Shown: positions 25,955 to 37,502, counted from the stretch's first letter. The stretch: DNA of 64,000 nucleotides from Bradyrhizobium sp. OK095 (GCF_900109945.1 NZ_FOBX01000004.1:413027-477026), one strand, 5' to 3'. The notes: generated from the letters alone by a model not told the origin. Program-made: numbers and translations.

Positions 25955-27499
25955 TCAACCCCCCGCGCTCAATTCCGCGAGATCCAGCTCGCCCTCGAGC
26001 CTGTGAAACGCGTCGTCGCCGATCACTTCGGTGGCGCGGAGATGGAAGATCGATTTGCGCGCAGCTTCGATGGCGCGGCGGCGCAGGGGATCGGCGGGAA
26101 GCTCGCCATTGGGGATGCCGCCGTTCGGATCGTCGTCCGCCTGCATCAGAAGGGCGCGATATTCGAGCCGCAGGATTTCCGCTTCCTCCGACGGGTCGTC
26201 CTCGATGGCATCGAGCGCGGCGCGATAGGCGATGGCGCGGGCGCGCGCGACCTCGATGCCGACGGGATCATCGTCCTTGAGGCCGAAGGCCAGGATCAGC
26301 GGCCGCAATGTCAGGCCCTGAATGACCAGCGATCCCAGCACCACCGCAAAGGCGATGAAGACGATGAAATCGCGATAGGGAAAGTTCTCCGGCAAGGCGA
26401 AGGCAGTGGCGAGCGTGACGAGCCCGCGCATGCCGCACCAGGAGATGATCAGGCCGCCCTTCGGCGAGGCCACCTGCTTGGGATCCTTCGGATGATAGAT
26501 GTCGTGCGCGATCAGCACGCGCAGCGTCGTGCGGTAGAATGTGATCCAGGCCAGCCGTACCAGGATCACTGTGAGCAGGATCCAGCCGGCGGCGACGCAA
26601 TATTCCCAGCGTACGTCCGCATCGAGCCGCGTCCAGATCGGCCGCATCTGCATGCCGATCAGCATGAAGGCGAGCACGTTGAGCACGAACACCATCGTCT
26701 CCCACACGGCATAAGACGGTACCCGCAGCCGTGCCGGCATGCGCAGCCCCGCGGTGCGCGCGATGGTCATGGCGTAGACCACGATGGTGAGGATGCCGGA
26801 GAGGCCGAGATGCTCGGCGGCGATCCAGACCATGAAGGTGGTGGCGAACTGGACGATGATCGCGCTCGGTGCTTCCTTCACACGTTCCATGAACAGCGGG
26901 ATGATACGCCCGGCGACAAGACCGGCGAGCACGCTGCCGACCAGCCCCAGCGCAATCGTCGGCGCGACCTCGCTCCACTTGAGGTGCTCCATGACCACCG
27001 CGCCGACGGCGATGCGATAGATCAGCAGCGCGCTGGCGTCGTTGAGCAGGCTCTCGCCCTCCAGCACCTTGACCATGCGGTAGGGCAGCTTCACCTGGCT
27101 CAGGATCGCGACCGCAGCCGCAGCATCCGGTGGCGCGACGATCGCGCCGAGCGCCACTGCGGCGGCCCAGGGCATGTCCGGGAAGAGCCGATGGGCGACA
27201 TAGGCCACGCCGACCGTGGTCAGGCCGACCGCCGCCACCACCAGGGTCGCGACCGGAACCCAGTTTTTGCGCAGATCCCGCAGCGAGGTGTCGAAAGCGG
27301 CATCGAGCAGCACCGGTGCGACAAAAAGCGCCAGGGCCAGGTCCGGCTCCAGCGCCCAGGTCGGGCTTGACGGCACGAAAGCGATCAGCGCGCCGCCGAT
27401 GGCGAGAAAGGTCGGGTAGGGGACCTTGATCCGCCGCGCCAGCGCCGATAAGGCAACGGCGCCGAGCAGCAATACGATGATCCATTCGAATGTCGACAC
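25955..27499 (-). CDS. Na+/H+ antiporter, CPA1 family
   Basis: A 514-residue membrane protein with about 12 helices followed by a cytosolic tail of roughly 120 residues. The CPA1 signature sites are present: the helix with APPDAAAAVAIL and the ion-binding helix LEGESLLNDASALLIYR, where the ND pair carries the essential aspartate. It exchanges cytosolic Na+ or K+ for H+. I place the start at the GTG at 27499 (VSTFEWIIVLLL), 6 bases after CGGGGA. Another GTG at 27532 would add 11 polar residues before the first helix. Confidence 0.88.
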   Translation of the reverse strand: MSTFEWIIVLLLGAVALSALARRIKVPYPTFLAIGGALIAFVPSSPTWALEPDLALALFVAPVLLDAAFDTSLRDLRKNWVPVATLVVAAVGLTTVGVAYVAHRLFPDMPWAAAVALGAIVAPPDAAAAVAILSQVKLPYRMVKVLEGESLLNDASALLIYRIAVGAVVMEHLKWSEVAPTIALGLVGSVLAGLVAGRIIPLFMERVKEAPSAIIVQFATTFMVWIAAEHLGLSGILTIVVYAMTIARTAGLRMPARLRVPSYAVWETMVFVLNVLAFMLIGMQMRPIWTRLDADVRWEYCVAAGWILLTVILVRLAWITFYRTTLRVLIAHDIYHPKDPKQVASPKGGLIISWCGMRGLVTLATAFALPENFPYRDFIVFIAFAVVLGSLVIQGLTLRPLILAFGLKDDDPVGIEVARARAIAYRAALDAIEDDPSEEAEILRLEYRALLMQADDDPNGGIPNGELPADPLRRRAIEAARKSIFHLRATEVIGDDAFHRLEGELDLAELSAGG

Positions 27500-27626
27500 G
27501 CGTATCCCCGAAACCGATTTGAGCCGTGCCACAAGCTAGCACCAATCGGGCCGTATGATGGATAGTACGGCCTCAAGGCAAGACTGAAGAAGACTTCCTG
27601 AAGAAGACTTTCCGATTGCAACCAGC

Positions 27627-28391
27627 ATGCGTTTTCAAAAACTCGTTCAATTGTCGGGAGCCGTGGTGCTCTCTCTGTTTTCGCTCAATGCGGCCCATGC
27701 CGCGACCGGCGGCGAGCCCGCCGTCGTCGTGCAGGTCGATATGGCGCCGTGCCTCGCCGCCAGCGCGGCCGATGACATGGACAAGGCCACCACCGCCTGC
27801 GCCACCGTGATCGACAATGAGAAGACGGCCAAGGCGGACCTGGTCAAGGCGCTGATCGCGCGCGGCGCGCTTTATGCGCGGCATGATCAGGTCGACCGTG
27901 CCATCGCCGACGACAGCCGCGCCTTGCAACTCGATTCCACGCTGGCGGACGTTTTCAACGCGCGCGGCGAGCTCTGGCTGAAAAAGGGCGACAAGCCCAA
28001 GGCGGTGCAGGATTTCGGCGCGGCGCTGCGGATCGATCCGACCCACGAGAAGGCCAAGGCCAATCACAAAGCGATGGCGCGCGAGCTCGAACGGATCGGT
28101 GCGCAGATGGCTGTCGCCGGCAAGCCCAGCTTCAATTGCAGGAGCGCAGCCCGCGCCGTGGAGAAGGCGATCTGCGGAAATCGCGAGTTCGCCGATCTCG
28201 ACCGCGAGATCTTTGCATCGAATGCCCGCGTGATCAGGGCAGCGCGCAATCCTGCGGAAGCCAAGGCGCTCCAGCGCGAGCAGGACGATTTTGTTGCCCG
28301 CCGCAATGCAGGGTTCGGCCGGCCGGGCTATGATTTGAAGAGGGCGATGCAGGAGCGGCTGCAACGGATCAACGGGGTGGACGGGTATTGA
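27627..28391 (+). CDS. Secreted TPR protein with C-terminal LprI-like domain (short form)
   Basis: A 254-residue protein. Signal peptide at residues 1-25 (VVLSLFSLNAAHA). Two to three TPR units lie at about residues 70-150, including RAIADDSRALQLD and KAVQDFGAALRIDP. Residues 167-250 form a lysozyme-inhibitor LprI-like (DUF1311) domain: FNCRSAARAVEKAICG with the conserved Cys pair and the C-terminal GFGRPGYDLKRAMQERLQR. It is probably a periplasmic scaffold. Function is inferred only from domains. A longer paralogue with the same architecture begins 133 bases downstream. Confidence 0.78.
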   Translation: MRFQKLVQLSGAVVLSLFSLNAAHAATGGEPAVVVQVDMAPCLAASAADDMDKATTACATVIDNEKTAKADLVKALIARGALYARHDQVDRAIADDSRALQLDSTLADVFNARGELWLKKGDKPKAVQDFGAALRIDPTHEKAKANHKAMARELERIGAQMAVAGKPSFNCRSAARAVEKAICGNREFADLDREIFASNARVIRAARNPAEAKALQREQDDFVARRNAGFGRPGYDLKRAMQERLQRINGVDGY

Positions 28392-28524
28392 GGCGATCTT
28401 CGCCTCGCCCCGCAAGCGGAGCAAGGGAGTGCAGGCGCCGGCGCGTCCCCAACAGGCCCGTTTTGAACCCATCTCTTCTCCGCCGCGACAATGGTGAACA
28501 CCTGATGTCACGGAGCCCTACGCC

Positions 28525-29910
28525 ATGTGCGGCATGCATCCTTCCGCGCAAATGTCCCCGTTTGCCAGACCGTCGCTTCGCGCCATCCTCCTCGGCGCTG
28601 CGATGAGCCTTGTCATCGCAGCTCCGGCCTTGGCCGCCGTCGATTGTGTGATGGGCAGCAAGGCCGCGCCGGCCGAGCTGATCCCGGCGTGCAGCATAAT
28701 CATCGACCAGGCCTCAAATTCAGCCGCCGATCGCGCCGCGGCGTTGCTTGTTCGCGGCGACGCCAATGCGCGGACCTCGGGCGGCCTCACGCAGGCGCTG
28801 CGCGATATCGACCGTGCCATCGCGCTCGACGGCAAGAACGCAAAGGCCTGGCGCCTGCGCGGCGACCTGCTGCGCGAGGCCGGCGGCGATCTCAGCCGCG
28901 CGGCCGCCGATCTCAGCAAGGCGATCGAGCTCGATCCGCAGGATGCGGAGGCCTACGAGCTGCGCGGCGTCGTCTACACCAACCAGCGCCGGCTCGACCG
29001 TGCGCTGGCTGATTACGACCAGGCGATCAAGCTGAAGGGCGATGATGCGCAGGCCTGGTCCGACCGCGGCGTGACCTATTATCTCAGCGGCGACAACGAG
29101 AAGGCGATCCGCGATCTCAGCGAGGCCTTGCGGCTCGATCCGAACCGGCCGCGCAGCTACACCAATCGCGGCGCGGCCTACAAGAAGCTCGGCCAGCTCG
29201 ACAAGTCCGTCGCGGATGATGGCGAGGCGATCAGGCTCGATCCGAAGGTCGCGGAATATTACGACAATCGCGGCCTGTCGCTGGCCGCGATGAGCAAGTA
29301 CGACGAGGCGATCGCCGATTACGACCAGGCGCTGCGGCTGGCGCCGAAGCCGAACTTCTTCACCAACCGTGGCGATTCCTATCAGCTCAAGGGCGAGTTC
29401 GGGGCGGCGCTGAGCGATTACGAAGCCGCACTGAAGCTTGATCCGAATTTCGCGCAGACCTACAACAACCGCGCCGTACTCTACAAGAAGATGGGCGAGC
29501 GCAGGAAAGCGCTGGCCGACTACGACACGGCGCTGAAGCTCGATCCCGGCAACGACAACGCGACGGCCGGGCGCCGAACCATGATCGCCGAGATCGCGAA
29601 ATTCGGCGACGAGCCGCGGCGTCCGCTCGCGGCGAATTCCGGCAACGGGCCGTCCTTTGATTGCGCGACGGCGAAGCGCGAGGTTGAGAAGGTGATCTGC
29701 GCCGATCCGCAGCTGGGCGTGCTCGACCGTCAGATCGCCGAGACCTATGAGCGCGTGCTGAAGGTGGTGACCAAGCGGTCGGCCGGCGACCTTCGCAAGA
29801 CCCAGCGCGATTTTCTCGCCACGCGGAACACGAGTTTCGGTCGTCCCGGCTATGATCTCAAGAAGGTCATGCAGGACCGGCTGCAGCGGCTGAATGCGAT
29901 GGAGAGCTGA
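28525..29910 (+). CDS. Secreted TPR protein with C-terminal LprI-like domain (long form)
   Basis: A 461-residue protein with a signal peptide (LRAILLGAAMSLVIAAPALA). About eight TPR units run from residues 70 to 355, with clear consensus such as ALADYDQAIKLKGDDAQAW and KAIRDLSEALRLDPNRP. Residues 372-461 are an LprI-like domain: FDCATAKREVEKVICADP and SFGRPGYDLKKVMQDRLQR. The last 20 residues match the short paralogue upstream almost exactly, so the pair arose by duplication with gain or loss of TPR units. Likely periplasmic. Confidence 0.82.
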   Translation: MCGMHPSAQMSPFARPSLRAILLGAAMSLVIAAPALAAVDCVMGSKAAPAELIPACSIIIDQASNSAADRAAALLVRGDANARTSGGLTQALRDIDRAIALDGKNAKAWRLRGDLLREAGGDLSRAAADLSKAIELDPQDAEAYELRGVVYTNQRRLDRALADYDQAIKLKGDDAQAWSDRGVTYYLSGDNEKAIRDLSEALRLDPNRPRSYTNRGAAYKKLGQLDKSVADDGEAIRLDPKVAEYYDNRGLSLAAMSKYDEAIADYDQALRLAPKPNFFTNRGDSYQLKGEFGAALSDYEAALKLDPNFAQTYNNRAVLYKKMGERRKALADYDTALKLDPGNDNATAGRRTMIAEIAKFGDEPRRPLAANSGNGPSFDCATAKREVEKVICADPQLGVLDRQIAETYERVLKVVTKRSAGDLRKTQRDFLATRNTSFGRPGYDLKKVMQDRLQRLNAMES

Positions 29911-30056
29911 GCACCGTTCTTTTCAGCTTGAACCGCGGCCCGTTCCCGGGAAAATAGCCGTCAAACAAGGTCGGATCCTTGATCCCTGTCATGGCGGGAC
30001 GCTCGTCCCGTCGGTCAGTTCAGGGTCAGGCCAATGCAGGGAACGGGAGCGCGGGA

Positions 30057-31967
<1,911 letters not shown>

Positions 31968-32009
31968 GGCCTCTTGGGGCTTGAATAGGTCGCATTTTTC
32001 CGCTCAACC

Positions 32010-32058
32010 CTCATCCTGAGGAGCCGCGCCTTGCGCGGGCTCCTCACCATGAGGATGA
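32010..32058. repeat. Palindrome abutting a lipoprotein start
   Basis: Inverted repeat CTCATCCTGAGGAGCCGCGC / GCGGGCTCCTCACCATGAGGATG. The right arm ends in GAGGATG, about 10 bases before the ATG at 32069, so it includes the likely ribosome site of that gene. Confidence 0.85.
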
Positions 32059-32068
32059 AAGACCTTTC

Positions 32069-32329
32069 ATGAATGCGAAGCCGCTTCTTGCGATTGTGTT
32101 TGCTGGCCTCATTCTCTCCGCCTGCTCCGCGCGCTACCAGACGCCGGTGGCGATGGGCGGTGACGATGACGACGCGGTCTGCCTGAGCCGCGGCAATGCG
32201 CAGGGTTCGCCCGAATACGTGGCCTGCCGCAAGGATCGCGACGTCCAGCGCAATGCTGCCACCGCCCGGTCCGACCGCCGCCAGCGCGATCTCGGCGAAT
32301 ACATGCTGAACCATCCCGACCGTCCCTGA
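32069..32329 (+). CDS. Small predicted lipoprotein
   Basis: An 86-residue protein with a type II signal peptide. The lipobox LSAC places the lipidated cysteine at residue 19. The mature part has a DDDD run, two further cysteines (AVCLSRG, VACRKD) and a basic stretch (RSDRRQRD). No family recognised. Translation would start next to a palindrome whose right arm overlaps the ribosome site. Confidence 0.72.
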   Translation: MNAKPLLAIVFAGLILSACSARYQTPVAMGGDDDDAVCLSRGNAQGSPEYVACRKDRDVQRNAATARSDRRQRDLGEYMLNHPDRP

Positions 32330-32510
32330 TATCCGGCACGGAATTATCCTGCGCCATTCGCTCGCATTGGTCGTGACACATCTGCAACGCCGCGGCCAAA
32401 TCGCGCCGCGCATCGCCTGATTTGATCGGCGTCAAATCCTTCGCCGTCCCCTTTCTGCTCTGACGCTGATGTCGCGCAACGAAGCGCGCCTGTGGCTGAA
32501 GGGGAATGCA

Positions 32511-33257
32511 ATGGACGGAACGATAAGAAACCTGGCGCGGATCGCGACGGTCGGTGCGATGCTCGCGGGGACTTTTGCCTCGGTACAGGCGGCCGATTTG
32601 CCTGTTTACAAGAAGGCGCCAGCGCCGGCCGAAGCCTTCAATCCGTGGATGGTGCGTCTGCGCGTGCTCGGCGTGCTGCCGGATGCCGGCGGCTCCACCG
32701 TCAATGTCGCGGGCGTTCCGTCGCTGTCGTCGCCGAATTCAGGGCTCAAGATCAGCGACCAGGTCGTGCCCGAGCTCGACATCAGCTATTTCTTCACCAA
32801 GAACATCGCGGCCGAACTGATCCTCGGCGTGACCCGGCATTCGATCAGCGGCACCGGCTCGCTCGCGAATTTGCCGATCGGCAAGACCACGCTGCTGCCG
32901 CCGACGCTGACGCTGCAATATCACTTCGACAATTTCGGCGCGTTCAAGCCGTATATCGGCGCTGGCGTGAACTACACTGTGTTCTTCAACAATTCGGCTG
33001 CGAATGCGCCGGCTGCCATCGTCGGCCCGCCCGCGATCGTCGCCACCACCACGGGCCTGCACGTCAGCAATGCCTGGGGCGGCGCGGTGCAGTTCGGCTT
33101 CGACTACATGCTCGACCGGCACTGGGGTCTCAACGTCGACGTCAAGAAGCTCTGGCTGCGCCCCGATTACAGCGCGACTGTCTCCGGCCTGCCGGTCACC
33201 GGCACCGCGCATATCGATCCGTGGCTGGTCGGCGGCGGTGTGACGTATAAGTTCTGA
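32511..33257 (+). CDS. OmpW-family outer membrane protein
   Basis: A 248-residue protein with signal peptide (residues 1-28, ending VQA-AD). The mature part has the features of OmpW: NPWMVRLRVLGVLPD, the DISYFFTKNIAAELILG strand pair, the THSISGTG-like loop and the LQYHFDNFGAFKPYIGAGVNY segment, ending in an aromatic residue (VTYKF) as expected for outer-membrane insertion. It should form an eight-stranded barrel with a hydrophobic channel. Start at 32511 follows AAGGGGA. A terminator hairpin follows. Confidence 0.88.
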   Translation: MDGTIRNLARIATVGAMLAGTFASVQAADLPVYKKAPAPAEAFNPWMVRLRVLGVLPDAGGSTVNVAGVPSLSSPNSGLKISDQVVPELDISYFFTKNIAAELILGVTRHSISGTGSLANLPIGKTTLLPPTLTLQYHFDNFGAFKPYIGAGVNYTVFFNNSAANAPAAIVGPPAIVATTTGLHVSNAWGGAVQFGFDYMLDRHWGLNVDVKKLWLRPDYSATVSGLPVTGTAHIDPWLVGGGVTYKF

Positions 33258-33284
33258 CGGTGTTGTAGCTGCCTATCCGCAAAC

Positions 33285-33316
33285 AAAAACGCGGCGGATC
33301 GACCCGCCGCGTTTGC
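33285..33316. terminator. Bidirectional rho-independent terminator
   Basis: Stem ACGCGGCGG/CCGCCGCGT (33289-33297, 33304-33312), 6-base loop, A-run before and TTT after. It lies between the convergent OmpW-like and trcR genes and suits both. Confidence 0.9.
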
Positions 33317-33344
33317 ATTCGATAGCGAACAGAAGAGCGGAGCC

Positions 33345-34040
33345 TTACTCCTCCTCTTCGTCCTGCTTCTTGCCGCCGAGCGTCTTCAGCTTGGCGAAGA
33401 CGGCGTCGACATTGAGATCGTCGTTCGATCGCTCGGCCGGCTCGAACTCGTCCTTCTTGGTGGTCTCCGAGGCCGGCAGCAGGGTGGCGCCGCCATAGGC
33501 TGTGTCGATCGGCTTTTCCTTGGCCGCACGCGCCACCTCGAAATCGAGCTCGATCTGCGAGCAGAGGCCGAGGGTCACAGGGTCGATCGGGGTCAGCTGG
33601 GAGGTGTTCCAGTGGGTGCGGTCGCGGACGCTGGCGATCGTGCTCTTGGTGGTGCCGACCAGGCGCATGACCTGGGCGTCCTTGAGCTCCGGATGGCTGC
33701 GCAGCAGCCAGAGGATGGCGCTCGGGCGCTCGTGGCGGCGGGAGACCGGGGTGTAGCGCGGGCCCTTGCGCTTGGGCTGGGGCGGCAGAATCACCTTGCT
33801 CTCCTGGAGACGGAGCCGGTAGTCGGGGTTCTTCTCGCCCTTCTCGATCTCCTCGCGGGTCAGCTGGCCGTTGGAGAGGGGGTCCATGCCCTTGATGCCC
33901 TGGGCGGCGTCGCCATCGGCGATCGCGCGCACCTCGAGGGGGTGCATTTTGGTGAAATCGGCGACCTGATCGAAGGTCAGCGCGGTGTTGTCGAGCAGCC
34001 AAACGGCGGTCGCCTTGGGCATCAGCGGTGCGTTGCTCAT
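33345..34040 (-). CDS. trcR: Cell-cycle transcriptional regulator, DUF1013 family
   Basis: A 231-residue protein of the DUF1013/TrcR family, conserved in alphaproteobacteria and linked to cell-cycle transcription. The N-terminal half reads as a helix-turn-helix-like region (ATAVWLLDNTALTFDQVADF), and a second stretch ILWLLRSHPELKDAQVMRLVGTTKSTI also looks DNA-binding. The tail is acidic (QDEEEE). The start at 34040 is fixed by AAGGAG 7 bases upstream. A longer frame to 34193 is not supported. It is divergent from ispH. Confidence 0.88.
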   Translation of the reverse strand: MSNAPLMPKATAVWLLDNTALTFDQVADFTKMHPLEVRAIADGDAAQGIKGMDPLSNGQLTREEIEKGEKNPDYRLRLQESKVILPPQPKRKGPRYTPVSRRHERPSAILWLLRSHPELKDAQVMRLVGTTKSTIASVRDRTHWNTSQLTPIDPVTLGLCSQIELDFEVARAAKEKPIDTAYGGATLLPASETTKKDEFEPAERSNDDLNVDAVFAKLKTLGGKKQDEEEE

Positions 34041-34116
34041 GGCAAATCTCCTTTGTGCTTCGCCCACCCCTTGGGGGCGAAACCGGTGGTCATCAGCGAT
34101 GACAGGGAATTCGGCT

Positions 34117-34145
34117 ATATAAGCCGGGAGGGGGTAGCCACGCAA
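34117..34145 (-). promoter_or_regulatory. Candidate promoter for trcR
   Basis: On the minus strand TTGCGT (34145-34140) and TTATAT (34122-34117) are separated by 17 bases and lie about 77 bases upstream of the trcR start. The -10 element overlaps a small palindrome CGGCT-ATATA-AGCCG. Matches are only partial, so this is tentative. Confidence 0.35.
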
Positions 34146-34292
34146 TGGTTCTGCTATAGATAGTGCCTTGACAGAGCCTGAAAGGGGGCCCAATTCCCTT
34201 AAAAGCCCTGTAAGCTCGTACCTTAGCCCTTTCCATCCATCGACCGCCCCCGCCAGAAGGCGAAACGGGTGATTCGGTCCCGAGATCGCTCA

Positions 34293-35261
34293 ATGTCAGC
34301 CAAACCAGACCTCAAGATCGTGCTTTGTTCTCCCCGCGGCTTCTGCGCCGGGGTGGTCCGGGCGATCGACACCGTGGAGCGGGCGCTCGATAAATACGGC
34401 GCCCCCGTCTATGTTCGCCATGAGATTGTGCACAACAAGTACGTCGTCGACGGGTTGAAAAAGAAGGGCGCTATCTTCGTCGAGGAGCTCGCCGAAATCC
34501 CGGAAAACACCACCGCGCCGGTGGTGTTCTCGGCCCATGGCGTGCCGAAATCGGTTCCAGCCGACGCCACGTCCCGCAATTTGTTCTCGCTGGATGCGAC
34601 CTGCCCGCTGGTGACCAAGGTGCACCGCGAGGCCGCGATCCATTTCAAGCGCGGCCGCGAGATCTTCCTGATCGGCCATTCGCATCATCCCGAAGTGGTC
34701 GGCACGCTCGGCCAGCTGCCGGTCGGTGCAGTGACCCTGATCGAGACCGCCGAGGACGCCAAGACCATCGCGCCGAAGGATCCGAACAACCTCGCCTTCG
34801 TGACCCAGACCACATTGTCGATCGACGACACCGCGGAGATCGTGGCGCTCCTGAAGGAGCGCTTCCCGAACATCAACGGGCCGCATAAGGAAGACATCTG
34901 CTACGCCACCACCAACCGCCAGCTCGCGGTGAAGAAGGTGGCACCGGTGGTCGATGCCCTGATCGTGGTCGGCGCGCCGAACTCCTCGAACTCGCAACGT
35001 CTGCGCGAGGTCGCCGAGCGCGAGGGCTGCAAGATCGCGGTGCTGGCACAGCGCGCCACCGAGATCGACTGGAAGCGGTTCGAAAACATCACCAGCCTGG
35101 GCATCACTGCGGGCGCCTCGGCGCCGGAGGTGATCGTCGAGGAGATCATGGACGCGTTCGCCGAGCGCTTTACGCTGCATGTCGAGACGGTCTCGGCCGC
35201 GGAGGAGAACGAGTTCTTCCCGCTGCCGCGTCAGGTGCGCCCCGAAGCCGCCGCCGAGTAG
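34293..35261 (+). CDS. ispH: 4-hydroxy-3-methylbut-2-enyl diphosphate reductase
   Basis: A 322-residue iron-sulfur enzyme that carries out the last step of the MEP isoprenoid pathway, making IPP and DMAPP. The three cluster cysteines fall in SPRGFCAGV (Cys18), LDATCPLV and [12 protein letters not shown]. The catalytic region with conserved Glu and His ([14 protein letters not shown]) is intact. Start at ATG 34293 is the one nearest the conserved [10 protein letters not shown]. First gene of the ispH-thrB-rnhA unit. Isoprenoids here also feed hopanoids and quinones. Confidence 0.96.
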   Translation: MSAKPDLKIVLCSPRGFCAGVVRAIDTVERALDKYGAPVYVRHEIVHNKYVVDGLKKKGAIFVEELAEIPENTTAPVVFSAHGVPKSVPADATSRNLFSLDATCPLVTKVHREAAIHFKRGREIFLIGHSHHPEVVGTLGQLPVGAVTLIETAEDAKTIAPKDPNNLAFVTQTTLSIDDTAEIVALLKERFPNINGPHKEDICYATTNRQLAVKKVAPVVDALIVVGAPNSSNSQRLREVAEREGCKIAVLAQRATEIDWKRFENITSLGITAGASAPEVIVEEIMDAFAERFTLHVETVSAAEENEFFPLPRQVRPEAAAE

Positions 35262-35267
35262 ACTTTT

Positions 35268-36251
35268 ATGGCGGTCTACACCGACGTTGCCGCCGACGAG
35301 CTTGCGGATTTCCTCAATCAATACGATCTCGGCGAATTGCTCTCCTACAAGGGCATCGCCGAGGGCGTCGAGAACACCAACTTCCTGCTGCACACCAGCA
35401 AGGGGTCGTTCATCCTCACGCTCTACGAGAAGCGCGTGGCGAAGAACGATCTGCCGTTCTTCCTGGCGCTGATGACGCATCTCGCAGAGCACGGCGTCAA
35501 TTGCCCGCTGCCCGTGAAGGCCAGGGACGGCGAGGCGCTGCGCGAACTGTCGGGACGGCCGGCTGCGATCATCACCTTTCTCGAAGGCGTCTGGCCGCGC
35601 AAGCCCAACGCGATCCATTGCGCCGGCGTCGGCGAGGGGCTGGCCCGGATGCATCTGGCCGGCGCCAATTTTGCGATCAAGCGTGCCAACGCGCTTTCGG
35701 TCGCGGGTTGGCGGCCGCTGTTCGATGCTGCGTCAGCGCGGGCCGACGAGGTGCAGCCGGGCTTGCGCGCATTCCTCGCCGCCGAGCTCGATTATCTCTC
35801 GAGCGGCGTTTGGCCAACCGATCTGCCCGAGGGCGTGATCCACGCGGACCTCTTCAACGACAACGTCTTCTTCCTCGGCGACAAGCTTTCGGGTATCATC
35901 GACTTCACCTTCGCCTGCAACGACATGCTGGCCTATGACGTCGCGATCTGCCTCAACGCCTGGTGTTTTGAGCCAGATCATTCCTTCAACGTCACCAAGG
36001 CACGCGCTTTCCTCAACGCGTACGGCCGTGTGCGAAAGCTCTCCGAGGCGGAAGAGGCCGCGCTGCCGCTGCTGGCGCGTGGTGCTGCGATCCGCTTCCT
36101 GCTGACGCGGCTGGTCGACTGGCTCAACGTGCCGCCCGGTGCGCTGGTCAAGCCGAAGGATCCGCTGGAGTATTTTCGCAAGCTGCGCTTCCACCAGAGC
36201 GTTTCGAGCGTGCGCGACTACGGGCTGATGCCGTCAGGACTGGTCGCGTGA
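35268..36251 (+). CDS. thrB: Homoserine kinase
   Basis: A 327-residue kinase of the APH-like (type II) ThrB family found in alphaproteobacteria. It opens with [16 protein letters not shown], followed by the [18 protein letters not shown] phosphate region, and has the Brenner-type catalytic loop [13 protein letters not shown] with the downstream [10 protein letters not shown] metal site. It phosphorylates L-homoserine for threonine synthesis. It starts 6 bases after ispH and overlaps rnhA by 4 bases. Confidence 0.95.
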   Translation: MAVYTDVAADELADFLNQYDLGELLSYKGIAEGVENTNFLLHTSKGSFILTLYEKRVAKNDLPFFLALMTHLAEHGVNCPLPVKARDGEALRELSGRPAAIITFLEGVWPRKPNAIHCAGVGEGLARMHLAGANFAIKRANALSVAGWRPLFDAASARADEVQPGLRAFLAAELDYLSSGVWPTDLPEGVIHADLFNDNVFFLGDKLSGIIDFTFACNDMLAYDVAICLNAWCFEPDHSFNVTKARAFLNAYGRVRKLSEAEEAALPLLARGAAIRFLLTRLVDWLNVPPGALVKPKDPLEYFRKLRFHQSVSSVRDYGLMPSGLVA

Positions 36252-36712
36252 GCGAGCAACCCAATGTCACGATCTATACCGATGGCGCCTGCTCGGGAAA
36301 TCCCGGGCCGGGCGGCTGGGGCGCGATCCTGAAGTTCGGCGACAAGGAAAAAGAGCTGAACGGCGGCGAGCGCCACACCACCAACAACCAGATGGAATTG
36401 ATGGCGGCGATCTCCGCGCTGGAAGCGCTGAAGAAGCCGTGCACCGTCGATCTCTACACCGACAGCCAGTATGTGCGTCAGGGCATCACCAGCTGGATCC
36501 ACGGCTGGAAGCGCAATGGCTGGCGCACCGCCGACAAGAAGCCGGTCAAGAATGTCGAGCTATGGCAGCGCCTGGACGCCGCGCTGAAGGCGCATGAGGT
36601 GCGCTGGCACTGGGTCAAGGGCCATGCCGGCCATCCCGAGAACGAGCGCGCGGATCAACTGGCGCGGGATGGCGTCGCGATGGCGAGGACGCAGCAGAGG
36701 GCGGGGGAGTAG
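36248..36712 (+). CDS. rnhA: Ribonuclease HI
   Basis: A 154-residue RNase HI that removes RNA from RNA-DNA hybrids. The four metal-binding carboxylates are present: Asp12 ([11 protein letters not shown]), Glu50 (QMELMAA), Asp72 (YTDSQYV) and Asp136 (NERADQLA), offset by two from the E. coli numbering. It begins with a GTG that overlaps the thrB stop (GTGA), so it is translationally coupled. Last gene of the three-gene unit. Confidence 0.96.
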   Translation: MSEQPNVTIYTDGACSGNPGPGGWGAILKFGDKEKELNGGERHTTNNQMELMAAISALEALKKPCTVDLYTDSQYVRQGITSWIHGWKRNGWRTADKKPVKNVELWQRLDAALKAHEVRWHWVKGHAGHPENERADQLARDGVAMARTQQRAGE

Positions 36713-36826
36713 CCCTCCGGCGCTTGGCAAGGGCAAACCCGACATTCGCGATTCCTGGGTAGATGTATCGCATCGCCTCGGAACGACCGGTCGGTGCCGA
36801 TATGCAAAGCGGCTGGCTTTGCCCGC

Positions 36827-37300
36827 TCAACCCGTCTTAGCCGCCTGCCAGGTTCTCACTGCGGTCAGGAAGTCGCTCTTCTCGTTCTCTGAATTGAAGG
36901 CGCGACGCGGTATCAAGAACGCTTTGCCGTTCTTCCCCATCATCGCGGCAATCTCCGGCAGATCTTGGATTGCGGCGATTTCTTTCCACTTCACGGATGC
37001 ACTCTTCTTTCCGATGCTCGTGGCTATGCCGTCCTCGCATACGGTGAGCGTGCGTTCCTCCGGCTTAAACATGATCTGGGGGAGTGCGACGAAAGATGCG
37101 ATAATTGCGGTCGCGATCAGCAGGCCTATCAGAACGCTAACCTTGCGCGGCGGCCAGTGACCATCGAACGAAATTGCGATCACCAAGCTGCACACCAGGT
37201 AATATGCGTGGTGCATCCAGAACCGTTGGCGCCAAAGGCGCCAATACCATTGCCAAACCTCTGATCGCGAACTGGAATATCTGAGTGTAATAGCTGGCAT
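36827..37300 (-). CDS. YcxB-like membrane protein
   Basis: A 157-residue protein. Two membrane helices lie at about residues 34-52 and 59-79, after an aromatic-rich N-terminus (WQWYWRLWRQRFWMHH). The C-terminal ~75 residues resemble the YcxB-like domain: ERTLTVCEDGIATSIGKKSASVKWKEI followed by FLIPRRAF. Function of the family is unknown. The start is placed at ATG 37300 because family members open at ITLRY. Upstream residues in the open frame look untranslated. Confidence 0.62.
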   Translation of the reverse strand: MPAITLRYSSSRSEVWQWYWRLWRQRFWMHHAYYLVCSLVIAISFDGHWPPRKVSVLIGLLIATAIIASFVALPQIMFKPEERTLTVCEDGIATSIGKKSASVKWKEIAAIQDLPEIAAMMGKNGKAFLIPRRAFNSENEKSDFLTAVRTWQAAKTG

Positions 37301-37367
37301 GGGCTTTACGTTCAGAAGAACAACAGGCCAATCGGCAGGTTCGCACTGAAGCCGCCCCACTCTCAAC

Positions 37368-37470
37368 TGTCATCGGCCGCGAAAGCGGGCGATCCAGTAT
37401 TCCAGAGACGCTTGTGGTTCAGCCGAGAGGTCTCTGGATACTGGATGCCCCGCTTTCGCGCGGCATGACA
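37368..37470. repeat. Intergenic palindromic repeat, family B
   Basis: About 40-base imperfect inverted arms, TGTCATCGGCCGCGAAAGCG and inner GATCCAGTAT on the left, with GGATACTGGAT and CGCTTTCGCGCGGCATGACA on the right. Same family as 50369-50472. Confidence 0.88.
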
Positions 37471-37502
37471 GAGTCATTTGTGGCTAAGAGCGGCGCGTAA
37501 GC

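Noticed and set aside
25721..27370. 549-codon plus-strand open frame
   Set aside because: Antisense to the CPA1 antiporter gene. It is rich in Asp, His and Arg, as expected from the reverse of membrane-helix codons.
28525..29910. Repeat expansion in DNA at the TPR gene
   Set aside because: The periodicity is explained by the 34-residue TPR protein repeats rather than a DNA repeat.
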